Assembly: GCA_964484185.1 (NCBI GenBank) | Contig: CAZAEQ010000003.1 | Coordinates: 115,823-179,822 of the forward strand | Length of the DNA: 64,000 nucleotides | Direction of reading: 5' to 3' | From: F1-120-MAGs238 sp964484185 | GTDB lineage: Bacteria > Planctomycetota > Phycisphaerae > Phycisphaerales > UBA1924 | In this document: positions 41,304 to 50,719 of the stretch, piece after piece | Numbering within the stretch: position 1 is the first letter of the stretch | Layout: each line of letters opens with the position of its first letter | Program-made: the position numbers and the translations under genes | The notes under the pieces: model-generated | Told to the model about the DNA's origin: nothing | The model's database searches: none | What the model saw: the letters and a program-made list of their open reading frames with translations, nothing else

Positions 41304-44141
41304 TCAGCACCCGTTTGCAAACGCCTGCAAGTAGTCCAGATAGTCAAAGAGGTCGACCACGCCATCGACGTTAAAGTCGGCCTCCGGAGACAGGTCGCTG
41401 AACATCTGGACAAAGTCAAGATAGTCGAAGAAGTCTACAACGCGATCAAAGTTCACATCTGCCGGGCACGGATGTCCGACGTCGTAATGGTTTGCAATTG
41501 TCGCCGCCGAAAGTGCCCCGCAGTAAATCGCCACTTCGTCAATCATCCCATTGAACACTGCGTTCGCAGCTGGCCACGCCGTTCCATTTCCAATCAGCCA
41601 GTAGTTGCCGTTTTGCCCGCTATACGCAAAGCCCGGACCATTCGCCCAGGTCCACGCCTGTACACCATCGACGAACAACTGCATGATCAGCCCGTCTTCC
41701 GTCTGCAATCGACGACCGACAAGGTGGTGCCATCTGCCATCATCCACGCGCTGCGTCGACATGGCCCCCCAGAAATTGCCGGGCCCATCCGAAACAAACA
41801 TCGCGCGTCCATCAGTATTTGGAAGTCCGACAGGGTTGTAGCCAATCACAAGTGTCATCGAATGCTCACCCGGTGTTGAGCGATTCGTCATGACCACGCC
41901 CGCTTGCGGATCCGTCGTCTTGATCCAGGCCTCAAGCGTCGCCTGGCCATCAAGCGCAGGACATTGCCCCGGATCAGTGACGTTGTACCCGCCCCAGATT
42001 CGCACGTACCCGCCAGTGCCGTCAAGCTTCAGCGCCTTGCCTTGAAAGTTATTGATGCGGGCTGCATTGCCCATGTAGGTGCCCGGATTGTCGCCGCAGC
42101 GATACGGGTCAAATCGAATCGAATCGGCCGCCGTCAGAGCCCCGCTGTCTTCAAATCGGTAGTACCCCAGTGCTCCAGAATTGCGAACGGCAATTGAGTA
42201 CGGCGTGTGAATCTCGTTATCACATGCAAAAGTTGCATTGAACTGGCCAATACCGCTCGCCCCAAACTGTCCGCCGACACGCACGAGCAATGTCTGTCCC
42301 GCCACGCAGGGAACGGTAATCCGCGTGCCGTTGCCGCCGCCAACGATGGTGCACGCCGCGTTTGATGCGCCACAGGCAATGGCCTGCATGTTCATATCGC
42401 CGCACGCCGCGCTGTCATACACCGCCATCACCGTGTTGATCGTCGACCCACACGTGCTGAATGTCATACGCCCTGATTCTGGCGCGACCGTCTTGAACCA
42501 GACATCGTTGAATGGCGTCCCGCCGCACTGCGGGCGAGAATCGGTAATGGCATTGCGGTTGTCGAAAACCACGCCTGTTCCCGCGGGAACTTCAGTAGCC
42601 TGACCACAGGAATCATTGATAGGACGATTCGGCGCAGTCACGGTGAGCCTCACGCTCCCAAACGCACCGTTGTAGCCCGAAACACGAATGAAGTACGTCT
42701 GGCCCGCGAACACATTCGCATTGACCCGCGAAGCCAGTGCATTGTCGCCGCAGACCGGACTCGCATCATCGTTGCAAACGAGCGCATTCCCAAGCGAACC
42801 GCACGTTCCCGCGTAAAGTGAGAGCGTGGTGTCGAAAGAACTGCCACACGTATCGATTGAAACAATCTCGTTGGCAAGTGGGACAAATGAGAACCAGACA
42901 TCCGGAGCACTGCCTTCAGAAGCGCACGTCCCGCTGACACCCGCGCGAGTTGCGCCGTTGGTCGACGAGATGACGGTGCCATACGTAACCGCTCGAGCGG
43001 TCGAGCAATTGTCGTTGAGCGCGGGAAGGACAGCAAAGAACGCGTGTGTGCGCTCTTCAAAACCTAACTGATAGTTCCCAGTGACCGATGAGCCATCGGC
43101 GGACACTCCAGTGAGTGCAGAGCTAAACCACGTTGGAACCGCTACGCCGGCGGCGGTTAGAATGTTCCTGAGCTGCGCGGGCGCGGCTCCCTTTCGCCAT
43201 ACGACAGCATCCGGTTGCGAATTGAGCGGTTGACCGGCAGAGCCAACCACAACAGAGCCATCGTCAGAGATCTTTTTCGGCTGCGCATCGAACATGATGA
43301 CCGGTGAAGTTGGTACATTGAGCACACGCGAAGTCCCATCGCCGAACAAGTAGTAGTTCTCGCCAATTTTTCCAAGCATGTACTCGGCACGTGGCGAGAT
43401 ATCAAACACCTCCCAGCCTATCGGTGATGGTGTGGGATTGGGGATGAACCAGTTCACTCCGGTCACGGTTCCATTGCCCGTCACCGTTCCGTACGCAAAC
43501 CGCGCCCCGTTAATAGGGAGCGTGACCCCCGCTCCGTTCGAAAATAAATTTCCCGTATCTCTATTGAGTGGGAATCTGAAGTATCCCGTGGAGATATCGT
43601 ATATGAATGGCATTTTGGTGAATAGGTTGAAGAAACGGCCCCGGTGGTCCGCGGAATAGCCCAGTATGTACATGCCATCAGGTGAGACTGATTCGAGGAA
43701 ATCGGTGTCCAGGGGATTTGACGGTCCTGGAAGTGTGATGTTCTGTCCCGTATCAGGTTGCCAGATGGAAATATGTCCCGGCGGATCGGCGTGGCTATAC
43801 AGGTCATAGTACCAGAAAACTCTCCCATCGTTGAGAACTCGCTGGGCCTTTTGATTTCGATACTCGGTGAAGAACTCGGCGTGATTTCCCGAGGTGGGCG
43901 CCCAACGAAACAGCCTCTGGGCTGCGATGACCGAGTTTGAAGCACTTCCCGCAACGTAGCGGCCATCTGGAGAAATGGTTGAGGCAAAAGAGTAATCGCC
44001 GATCGCAGTGGGCGCACTGATGAACGATGGAGACTGTGCTGCGGCCAGCGAAGTCGCAAATGCAAGCGCAATCGCGCACGCCTTCAGGTTCCGTGAACCA
44101 ATACCGCGATCTCTGCCCAATGTGTCCATCGATCGTGCCAT
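41304..44141 (-). CDS. Secreted LamG/PPC-repeat protein with GC-type dockerin (paralogue A)
   Basis: About 945 residues from the ATG at 44141, supported by GGAGG five bases upstream (a TTG at 44153 gives the 949-codon frame). A signal peptide (LKACAIALAFATSLAAA) leads to about 370 residues of HAF/kelch-like repeats (SPDGRYVAG, SDDGSVVVGSAG, SADGSSVTG). Two Cys-rich PPC-like beta domains follow (NDNCSTARAVTYGT; NDSCGQATEVPAG), then a LamG/concanavalin domain near 670-880 (LEAWIKTTDP, DDGRWHHLVGRR, GMIDEVAIYCGAL). A GC-dockerin tail closes it (DFFDYLDF ... DLFDYLDY ... NGC). It is probably a large cell-surface or secreted binding protein; ligand unknown. A paralogue lies upstream. Confidence 0.85.
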   Translation of the reverse strand: MARSMDTLGRDRGIGSRNLKACAIALAFATSLAAAQSPSFISAPTAIGDYSFASTISPDGRYVAGSASNSVIAAQRLFRWAPTSGNHAEFFTEYRNQKAQRVLNDGRVFWYYDLYSHADPPGHISIWQPDTGQNITLPGPSNPLDTDFLESVSPDGMYILGYSADHRGRFFNLFTKMPFIYDISTGYFRFPLNRDTGNLFSNGAGVTLPINGARFAYGTVTGNGTVTGVNWFIPNPTPSPIGWEVFDISPRAEYMLGKIGENYYLFGDGTSRVLNVPTSPVIMFDAQPKKISDDGSVVVGSAGQPLNSQPDAVVWRKGAAPAQLRNILTAAGVAVPTWFSSALTGVSADGSSVTGNYQLGFEERTHAFFAVLPALNDNCSTARAVTYGTVISSTNGATRAGVSGTCASEGSAPDVWFSFVPLANEIVSIDTCGSSFDTTLSLYAGTCGSLGNALVCNDDASPVCGDNALASRVNANVFAGQTYFIRVSGYNGAFGSVRLTVTAPNRPINDSCGQATEVPAGTGVVFDNRNAITDSRPQCGGTPFNDVWFKTVAPESGRMTFSTCGSTINTVMAVYDSAACGDMNMQAIACGASNAACTIVGGGNGTRITVPCVAGQTLLVRVGGQFGASGIGQFNATFACDNEIHTPYSIAVRNSGALGYYRFEDSGALTAADSIRFDPYRCGDNPGTYMGNAARINNFQGKALKLDGTGGYVRIWGGYNVTDPGQCPALDGQATLEAWIKTTDPQAGVVMTNRSTPGEHSMTLVIGYNPVGLPNTDGRAMFVSDGPGNFWGAMSTQRVDDGRWHHLVGRRLQTEDGLIMQLFVDGVQAWTWANGPGFAYSGQNGNYWLIGNGTAWPAANAVFNGMIDEVAIYCGALSAATIANHYDVGHPCPADVNFDRVVDFFDYLDFVQMFSDLSPEADFNVDGVVDLFDYLDYLQAFANGC

Positions 44142-44327
44142 GACTTCCTCCAATGTAACCGCACCCAGCTGTTTCCCGCTGGTTTGGCGGCATCCCCTCT
44201 ACATTGCGGAACCCCACCTTCGTCGACGTCACGATTTCATCCGTTTCGATCCCAAAGAAAGCCACTGGCAGCCGCAAAAAGGTCCAATAACGCCAAAAAA
44301 CCAGCGCCCAGCCGCCGGTCAGTGCTT

Positions 44328-47006
44328 TCACTTCGTGCGAGCCTCGACGCCCAGTCGCTGAGCCGTGGCCTTGATCGCGCTATACACCGCGTGGCATTGA
44401 TCAAGAGGACTTGCAAATCCCTGCTGCGCAATCTCAAGGGCACGCTGAGAGGCCGCCTTCCCTTCCTCTGCTCTTCCCAGCGCACCAAGACACTCCGCCC
44501 GTTCGTTGTACAGCAGTCCAATCGCCCAGGCCGCCCCATCCTTACTCATTGCAGTCGGAAGTCGAGCGTCAATCGCGGCAAGAGCTTCGCTCGCCCGCGC
44601 CAGCTTTCGAAGTGCCTGAGCGCGAACCGCCACGAAATACGTTCCCCAGTCCGCCGATGTTACTGGGTCGGTCGTTTCCACTCCAGCCGCCGCCTGCGCT
44701 GCCAGATGTTCGGCATGCTCAAGCTCCTCTCCTGCGAGCGAGAGGATTCGTGCATGTCGCCCCTGCCCGATAAACGCGCCGATCGTGCCCGGATGATATC
44801 GACTCGCCAGCGCTTCCGTAATCTCGCGCGAATAGGCAACGGCAAGGTGCGCCTGGTCCAGCCTCACATAACACTTGATCAGTTCGCCTGTGAGCTCAAT
44901 GCTGCGCGGGTTGAGTGGAAAAATCAACCGGTCAAGCGCTGCGCGCGCCATAAGATAATGCTCTGCCGCCTTTGCCTGCGATTCGCATTCTCCCGCGAGC
45001 ACATCAGCAATGCGAAGTGTTGTTTCCGCCCACAGCAGCGAATCCCGCTTGCCCTGCGTCTCAAGTGCCGATTGTGCTTCGCGAAGCAGCGTGAGCGCCT
45101 CACCGGCATCAGCAATTGATGACCCAAGCCGCACTTTTTCCACAAGTAACTCATGGGACGAACTCCCAAACGCCGCCTCAACGCTGCGATATTGATCGCG
45201 CAGCAACGACTCGCCCTGGATTGCCCGTCCCGGCACAGAAAGCAGCGAACTTGCGTACTTGGTCAGGCATGTGCGCGAGAGCGCATCAGTCGGCCCAAAC
45301 GCCGATCTGCTCGATTTATATGCAATTTCATAGTGTTGCAGCAGCGTTTTAAAATCACTTTTCAGCCACGCCTCATGCGCACAATGAAGGTGCGAAATGA
45401 TCGTTCGTCTGTTCAGTGGTCCAAACGCCGCTTCGTTCAGCGCCAGCGCTTCCTTGCTGAAAATCTCCGTGCGCGGATCAAGTCCAGTCTCTCGAAGCGT
45501 CTCCGCAAACAGCGTCAGCATGTCCGCCCGCAGCACAGGATCATCGTGAAACTGATCGTGCACCTTATCCGCCGCAAGCGAAATGATGTCTCTGGCCGAA
45601 ACCGTCTGCCCCGAAACGCCCGCAAAACCCCAGCCCGGCGGCGACTGATCCGGATGAAGATCCGGATCCCAGAGCGACTTCCCCTGAACAACTGTCTGGC
45701 CGGGATTTGCCGATCGCAGCATGTTCACCAGAAATTCCGATGAACGTGTTGCTCGCTGGCTTTGTGTCAGCGCCTCGCTCGTCGCCCGATTGGCGCGGGT
45801 AAGACCGATCGCAAGCCCCGCAATTCCCGCCAGCATGGCAACCGCCACCGCGAGCCCTGCAACCACCGCAAGCCGATTGCGCCTGGCAAAAAGTCGAAGC
45901 TGATAGACCCCGGTTGAAGTGCGTCCATGGATGGGTCGCGATGTCAAAAATCTCCCAATATCCGCGGCCAGATCCGCCGCAGACTGATACCGCTGCTCGC
46001 GATCCTTCTTCATCGCCTTTTCGACAATTGCTTCCAGATCTCCGCCAAGCGTTCGATCGTGCTCCGAAATGCGTCGCGGCGCTTCGTCACGTATGACCCG
46101 CACAGCATCAGGCACGGACCCCGTGTCCACGCGATGCGGCACTTGGCCAGTCAGCAATTCATACAGCACCACACCCAGCGAATACACATCCGATCGCACA
46201 TCAACATCCAACGGGTCTCCGGAACACGACTCCGGGCTCATATAGCAAAGTGTTCCAACAAGATGTCCAGCCTGATCTTTCCGCGGCGTCCGCGTATCGA
46301 CTAACGCCTGGGCAACGCCGAAATCAATCACCTTGGGAGCATCGCCGCTGTCGATGAGAATGTTCGCTGGTTTGATATCCCGATGAACAATGCGGCGCTG
46401 ATGTCCGTGCTGAATCGCCTCGCACACACGGATAAACATTCTTAATACGTCTTCTCGCGCCGGCTGGCGTTCGCGAACCCAGCGATCAATCGGCTTCGCA
46501 TCGGGGATCAATTCCATCGCAAAAAACGGTGTGGCCGTTCCCGATACCTCGCGCTGGTGCGTCCCGGATTCATACACCTGCGCAATCGCCGGGTGCCGCA
46601 ATCTCGCCAGAATTCGAGATTCATCTCCAAATCGCGCCCGCATCGATTCTGACGGCAACCCGCTGTGCAGCAGTTTGAGCGCTACCGCCCGGTCAAGCGT
46701 GGTATCAATCGCCTCGTACACCGAACCCATTCCGCCAGTATCAATCAGCCGCTCAATGCGATACTTCCCGATCATGTCCCCGGGCTGAACATCTGCCGTC
46801 GTTGTGCCCCCAGCTTCAGTCCACGCTCGGTCGGTATTGCTGAGCGCGTGCTGTCCGCGCTCGTGTGCGTTCAGCAGCGACAAGACTTCAGTGCGAAGCC
46901 CAGGTTCAAGAGCGCACTGTGCCAGAATCTGCTCGCGTTCTGCGCCCGAAGCTTCAACCGCCCGCGAAAACGCCTCCTTGACTTTGGGCCACAATACATC
47001 GCTCAT
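44328..47006 (-). CDS. Receptor-like Ser/Thr protein kinase with TPR-like C-terminus
   Basis: About 892 residues from the ATG at 47006, which overlaps the ECF stop codon as ATGA. After a planctomycete-type N-domain (LAQCALEPGLRTEVLSLLNA) comes a Hanks kinase: Gly-loop DTGGMGSVYEA, Lys in AVALKLL, catalytic loop HRDIKPAN and DFG in KVIDFGVAQ. One transmembrane helix follows (AVVAGLAVAVAMLAGIAGLA, near residue 400). A long extracytoplasmic alpha-helical/TPR-like region ends the protein. Such kinases may phosphorylate or regulate ECF factors encoded beside them. The kinase is the third gene of the LamG-ECF-kinase-LamG cluster; the FHA-PP2C protein at 8.1-9.85 kb could read its phosphothreonine output. 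Confidence 0.88.
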   Translation of the reverse strand: MSDVLWPKVKEAFSRAVEASGAEREQILAQCALEPGLRTEVLSLLNAHERGQHALSNTDRAWTEAGGTTTADVQPGDMIGKYRIERLIDTGGMGSVYEAIDTTLDRAVALKLLHSGLPSESMRARFGDESRILARLRHPAIAQVYESGTHQREVSGTATPFFAMELIPDAKPIDRWVRERQPAREDVLRMFIRVCEAIQHGHQRRIVHRDIKPANILIDSGDAPKVIDFGVAQALVDTRTPRKDQAGHLVGTLCYMSPESCSGDPLDVDVRSDVYSLGVVLYELLTGQVPHRVDTGSVPDAVRVIRDEAPRRISEHDRTLGGDLEAIVEKAMKKDREQRYQSAADLAADIGRFLTSRPIHGRTSTGVYQLRLFARRNRLAVVAGLAVAVAMLAGIAGLAIGLTRANRATSEALTQSQRATRSSEFLVNMLRSANPGQTVVQGKSLWDPDLHPDQSPPGWGFAGVSGQTVSARDIISLAADKVHDQFHDDPVLRADMLTLFAETLRETGLDPRTEIFSKEALALNEAAFGPLNRRTIISHLHCAHEAWLKSDFKTLLQHYEIAYKSSRSAFGPTDALSRTCLTKYASSLLSVPGRAIQGESLLRDQYRSVEAAFGSSSHELLVEKVRLGSSIADAGEALTLLREAQSALETQGKRDSLLWAETTLRIADVLAGECESQAKAAEHYLMARAALDRLIFPLNPRSIELTGELIKCYVRLDQAHLAVAYSREITEALASRYHPGTIGAFIGQGRHARILSLAGEELEHAEHLAAQAAAGVETTDPVTSADWGTYFVAVRAQALRKLARASEALAAIDARLPTAMSKDGAAWAIGLLYNERAECLGALGRAEEGKAASQRALEIAQQGFASPLDQCHAVYSAIKATAQRLGVEARTK

Positions 47007-47611
47007 GCATCGATCCCCCGGTTGATTTCGCGCAGCAGCCATGCTCGTGCCAATTTCCAATCGCGATCGACCGAACTTGCAGAAGTGCCAAGCACGCGTG
47101 CAACTTCATCAATCGCAAGCCCCGCAAAATAACGCAGGTTCACCACCTGGGCCAGGTCTCCATCATGCACCGCCAGCGCCCGCAGCGCTTCATCGAGAAC
47201 AATCCAGTCCACATCGTCCACATCCTGCGACCCCGCCGCCGCCGCTTCTGCGACATCGAGCGACACTCGACCCACGCCGCCACCGCGCTTCGCGCCTTTC
47301 TTCGCACGGGCCCGATCAACCAGGATCCGCCGCATCGCCAGCGCGGCGGCATTGAAAAAGTGCTTCCGTCCGCTCCACATCAAATCCCGGGCGCCCGCAA
47401 TCTTCAGATATGCTTCATGCACGAGCGCAGTCGGACCAAGCGTGTTGCCCGGCGATTCCCGCGCCAGCCGCTGGGCAGCAAGCACCCGCAAGTGGTCATA
47501 GACCAATGGCATCAATTCCTGCACTGCATCCGGGTCGCCCGCGGCGGCCAGTTCCAGCACTCGAGTAACATCAGATGTATTCCGATGACTATCCACGCCG
47601 AATTTTAGCAC
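47003..47611 (-). CDS. ECF-subfamily RNA polymerase sigma factor
   Basis: Up to 202 residues; GTG at 47611 overlaps the last codons of the upstream LamG gene, and GTG at 47596 is an alternative. Region 2 contains LMPLVYDHLRVLAAQRLARE and LGPTALVHEAYLKIAG, region 4 the HTH AGLAIDEVARVLGTSASSVD with a C-terminal DWKLARAWL. The 2-4 linker has a Gly-rich run (AKRGGGVGRVSLDVAEAAAAG). It belongs to the group of ECF factors found beside Ser/Thr kinases in planctomycetes and acidobacteria, which lack an obvious anti-sigma factor. The likely controller is the coupled kinase gene. Confidence 0.88.
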   Translation of the reverse strand: MLKFGVDSHRNTSDVTRVLELAAAGDPDAVQELMPLVYDHLRVLAAQRLARESPGNTLGPTALVHEAYLKIAGARDLMWSGRKHFFNAAALAMRRILVDRARAKKGAKRGGGVGRVSLDVAEAAAAGSQDVDDVDWIVLDEALRALAVHDGDLAQVVNLRYFAGLAIDEVARVLGTSASSVDRDWKLARAWLLREINRGIDA

Positions 47612-50454
47612 CCTGCGCTGAACGACTGCACAAAATCGAGGTAGTCAAAGAAGTCAATTACGCCATCCCGGTTGAAGTCCCCTTCAAACGACTGTGCACT
47701 GAACGCTTCAACAAAGTCGAGATAGTCAAAGAAATCCACCACATGGTCGAGATTGATATCCGTGGGGCATGGGCGTCCAATGTCATAATGCTGTCTCATC
47801 ACCGGATCAGACAACAGTCCGCAGTAAATCGCAACTTCATCGATCTTACCACTGAACACGGCGTTCGCTGCGGGCCACGCAGTTCCATTGCCAACCAGCC
47901 AGTAGAATCCGTTCGCCCCGCTCGGAGCCGAGCCGACGCCAGGGAGATTATCAACTCCGTTGTACGCGCCATCAATATACAACTGATACGAATACAGCCC
48001 AGGAATACCCAGATACGACCGTCGCCCGATGATGTGGTGCCAGCGGCCATCATCGATGCGGGTGCCCGAGATCGCGCCGTGGAACACGCCTGGTCCATCG
48101 GTGATAAACATGACCTTGCCTTCCGTACCTGGAACGCCAATCGTGTTGTATCCGATCACCAGTGTGAGCGATGTATCGCCGGGTCCATTGCGATTCGTAA
48201 GCACCACGCCAGCGAGCGGATCGGTCGTCTTCACCCATGCCTCTAGCGTCGCGCCATTGGGGCAGATCGATATATCGCTGACGTGCGTCGCCATTTCCGC
48301 TCGCACGTATCCGCCTGAGTGCTGCAGCGAAAGTGACTTGCCATGATAATCATTTCCACGCGAGAGCTGTCCCACATATTCGCCCGGGTAATCGCCACAG
48401 CTGTACGGATCGCTGCGTTTGGCATCCGCCGCTGTCACGCTCCCGCTGTCATCAAAGCGCCAGTAGGCTCTGGGGTTTGAATTGAGAACCGCCGCCGAAT
48501 ATGCGGAATACTGGTTCTGATCGCAGGCAAAGCGAGCAACAAACAACCCGCTGCCTGAACTGCCAAAGAGCCCTCCCACGCGAACCAGCAGAGTCTGCCC
48601 CGCAGTGCATGGAACCGTAATCTGACTGCCGACGCCAGTGCCGCATGAAGTGTTGTTTGATCCGCACGCAAGCGATGGAGCACTCAAATTGCTGCACGCC
48701 GAGCCGTCATACACCATCATTACTGTGTTGATCGTCGCGTTGCAGATGCTGAAGGTCATGCGGCCGGATTCTGGCGCCACCGTCTTAAACCACACATCAT
48801 TGAAGGGCGTCGCGCCGCCCGGGCAGCCAGGGCGCGAATCCGTAATCGCATTGATGTTGTTGAACATCGCTCCGGTTCCCGGTGCAACATCTGTAGCTTG
48901 TGCACATGCGTCGTTGACCGGGCGACTGGGCGCGGTAATCGTGAGGCTAATAGTGCCAAACGCACCGTTCCATCCTGAGACCCGAATGAAGTAGTTCTGC
49001 CCCGCAAAGACACTCGCCGAGAGGCGCGACGCATGGACGTTGTCTGAACACGCGGGGCTGGCATCGTCGTTACACGCAAGAGCTGCGCCGATTGAAGCAC
49101 AGCTGGAGGCCTGATAGATTGCCAGTGTCGTATCAAAGGAACTGCCGCACGTATCGATAGAAATCGTCTCGTTCGCCAGCGGCGTGAAAGAGAACCAGAC
49201 ATCCGGAGCTGTGCCTTCGGAAGCACAGCTGCCACTGACGCCCGCGCGGGTGGCGCCGTTGGTCGATGCCAGAATGGTCCCATAGGTAATCGCCCGTGCG
49301 CCCGCGCAATTGTCATTGAGCGCGGGAAGCACCGCCGCAAATGCGCGACTGACACCCGATGATGGAGAGTACTCGCCGACGACCGTTGATCCATCGGCGG
49401 AAACGCCTGAGAGAACAGCATTGTTCCACGCCGGAACGCTCACTCCTGCCCCAGCGAGAATCGAACGCAAAACCGTTGGCGGCTGACCCTTGCGCCAGAC
49501 CACCGCATCGTTACGACTCAGTGCAGGAATCAGCGACCAGCCCACGGCCACCCGACCATCATCAGATATGCGTCTGACAGTCGGTGAAGTCATGAAAAAT
49601 GGCGCGGTCGGTGCGGAGAGTGTTTGATCTGGTCCATCGCCGCGAATGATGTACGTTGTCCCAACCGTACCAAGTACGATGTCGGCGCGAGGAGTGATGT
49701 CGACAATCGATGACCACGCATTATCACGGCTCAACTGCTCAAAACCAAGTGTCCAGATCGCCCCGTTGTGTCCTTCAGCAAAGAGCATCGTGCCAAAGAC
49801 GCGGCGAGTTCCATTGACAGGAATCGAAACTCCAGCGGTGCCGGTATACAACGACGGGGAACCCGGCGTCATGTTGAGATCAATCGGAACAAATGGGCCC
49901 GATGCCTGCCAGAATGGATACAGCGTCGGGTGGTACATCGGTGTGCCAGCGGGGTCGCGGAACATTCGAACGCCGAATCCATACTGACCATCACGTGAAA
50001 CCCCGCGGAGGTAATCGTTCGTGCGCGGATCAGTCGGCGTGTATGCCCAGTCAAACACCCCTGTCGACGGTGTCCATCTGAAAATATTGCCAGGTTCAAA
50101 AATCGTGCGTGAGCCGTTTCCGTAGACGCGACCATCATCGAGCACCGCCACACCGCTAAGTCCGAGCCCCTCGGCAACACCAAGGTTGATGTACTGGTTT
50201 GTCAGTCGATCCCAGCGATACGGAAAGGAATTGACAATACCGGGAAAGCTCCACCCGCCGGTGACATAGCGCCCGTTCGGAGAAACTGCGTAGCCTGTCG
50301 TATCGTCAAAGGAATTCGGCACAGTGGCAAATGACGGTGCCTGAGCCGATGCCGTCTGGACAAGCAATGCCATCGCCGCTGCCGACGCTGCGCCTTTCAA
50401 TCCACGACGGGTGAAGGAAAGGGAGAATGCTGCTGTATATAAAGCCTGATGCAT
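47605..50454 (-). CDS. Secreted LamG/PPC-repeat protein with GC-type dockerin (paralogue B)
   Basis: 949 residues with the same order of domains and the same frame length as paralogue A. A signal peptide (LKGAASAAAMALLVQTASA) is followed by HAF-like repeats (SPNGRYVTGGW, SDDGRVAVGWS, SADGSTVVG) and two Cys-rich PPC-like domains (NDNCAGARAITYGT; NDACAQATDVAPG). The LamG domain (LEAWVKTTDP, DDGRWHHIIGRR, GKIDEVAIYCGLL) and the GC-dockerin tail (DFFDYLDF twice, ending SAGC) complete it. The shared cysteines suggest the same disulphide pattern as paralogue A. It is the first gene of the cluster, and its stop codon lies inside the ECF start region. Confidence 0.85.
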   Translation of the reverse strand: MHQALYTAAFSLSFTRRGLKGAASAAAMALLVQTASAQAPSFATVPNSFDDTTGYAVSPNGRYVTGGWSFPGIVNSFPYRWDRLTNQYINLGVAEGLGLSGVAVLDDGRVYGNGSRTIFEPGNIFRWTPSTGVFDWAYTPTDPRTNDYLRGVSRDGQYGFGVRMFRDPAGTPMYHPTLYPFWQASGPFVPIDLNMTPGSPSLYTGTAGVSIPVNGTRRVFGTMLFAEGHNGAIWTLGFEQLSRDNAWSSIVDITPRADIVLGTVGTTYIIRGDGPDQTLSAPTAPFFMTSPTVRRISDDGRVAVGWSLIPALSRNDAVVWRKGQPPTVLRSILAGAGVSVPAWNNAVLSGVSADGSTVVGEYSPSSGVSRAFAAVLPALNDNCAGARAITYGTILASTNGATRAGVSGSCASEGTAPDVWFSFTPLANETISIDTCGSSFDTTLAIYQASSCASIGAALACNDDASPACSDNVHASRLSASVFAGQNYFIRVSGWNGAFGTISLTITAPSRPVNDACAQATDVAPGTGAMFNNINAITDSRPGCPGGATPFNDVWFKTVAPESGRMTFSICNATINTVMMVYDGSACSNLSAPSLACGSNNTSCGTGVGSQITVPCTAGQTLLVRVGGLFGSSGSGLFVARFACDQNQYSAYSAAVLNSNPRAYWRFDDSGSVTAADAKRSDPYSCGDYPGEYVGQLSRGNDYHGKSLSLQHSGGYVRAEMATHVSDISICPNGATLEAWVKTTDPLAGVVLTNRNGPGDTSLTLVIGYNTIGVPGTEGKVMFITDGPGVFHGAISGTRIDDGRWHHIIGRRSYLGIPGLYSYQLYIDGAYNGVDNLPGVGSAPSGANGFYWLVGNGTAWPAANAVFSGKIDEVAIYCGLLSDPVMRQHYDIGRPCPTDINLDHVVDFFDYLDFVEAFSAQSFEGDFNRDGVIDFFDYLDFVQSFSAGC

Positions 50455-50507
50455 ATGGTGTCACTTTCAGGGCGAAAAACGTGTTGTGCGTCTCTCGCCT
50501 TATGGTA

Positions 50508-50559
50508 CTTGCTCGAGCCTATCTGCTGCAAGAAGTATTGATGCAAATACTCGAGTAAG
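50508..50559. repeat. Inverted repeat upstream of LamG paralogue B
   Basis: Arms CTTGCTCGAG (50508-50517) and CTCGAGTAAG (50550-50559) match as inverse complements with one G-T pair, spaced by 32 bases. They lie about 55-105 bases upstream of the paralogue B start, so they may be an operator of the LamG-ECF-kinase cluster. Confidence 0.35.
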
Positions 50560-50719
50560 CGTCCAGGTGCCCAATCTATATCGTGGCATATATGATTTCA
50601 GGCCAAGTTTGGCGGCGATTCCCTTGAAATCGCGCACACGATGGACCGAGAATGTTCCCGAGGCTCATTTCTCAATCAGAACATAACCGACCGTATTTTT
50701 CTCAATTGTGATAATCAAC

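Noticed and set aside
44184..45119. A 311-codon plus-strand frame inside the kinase gene
   Set aside because: Arg/Ser-rich composition typical of reverse frames; the kinase reading is strongly supported.
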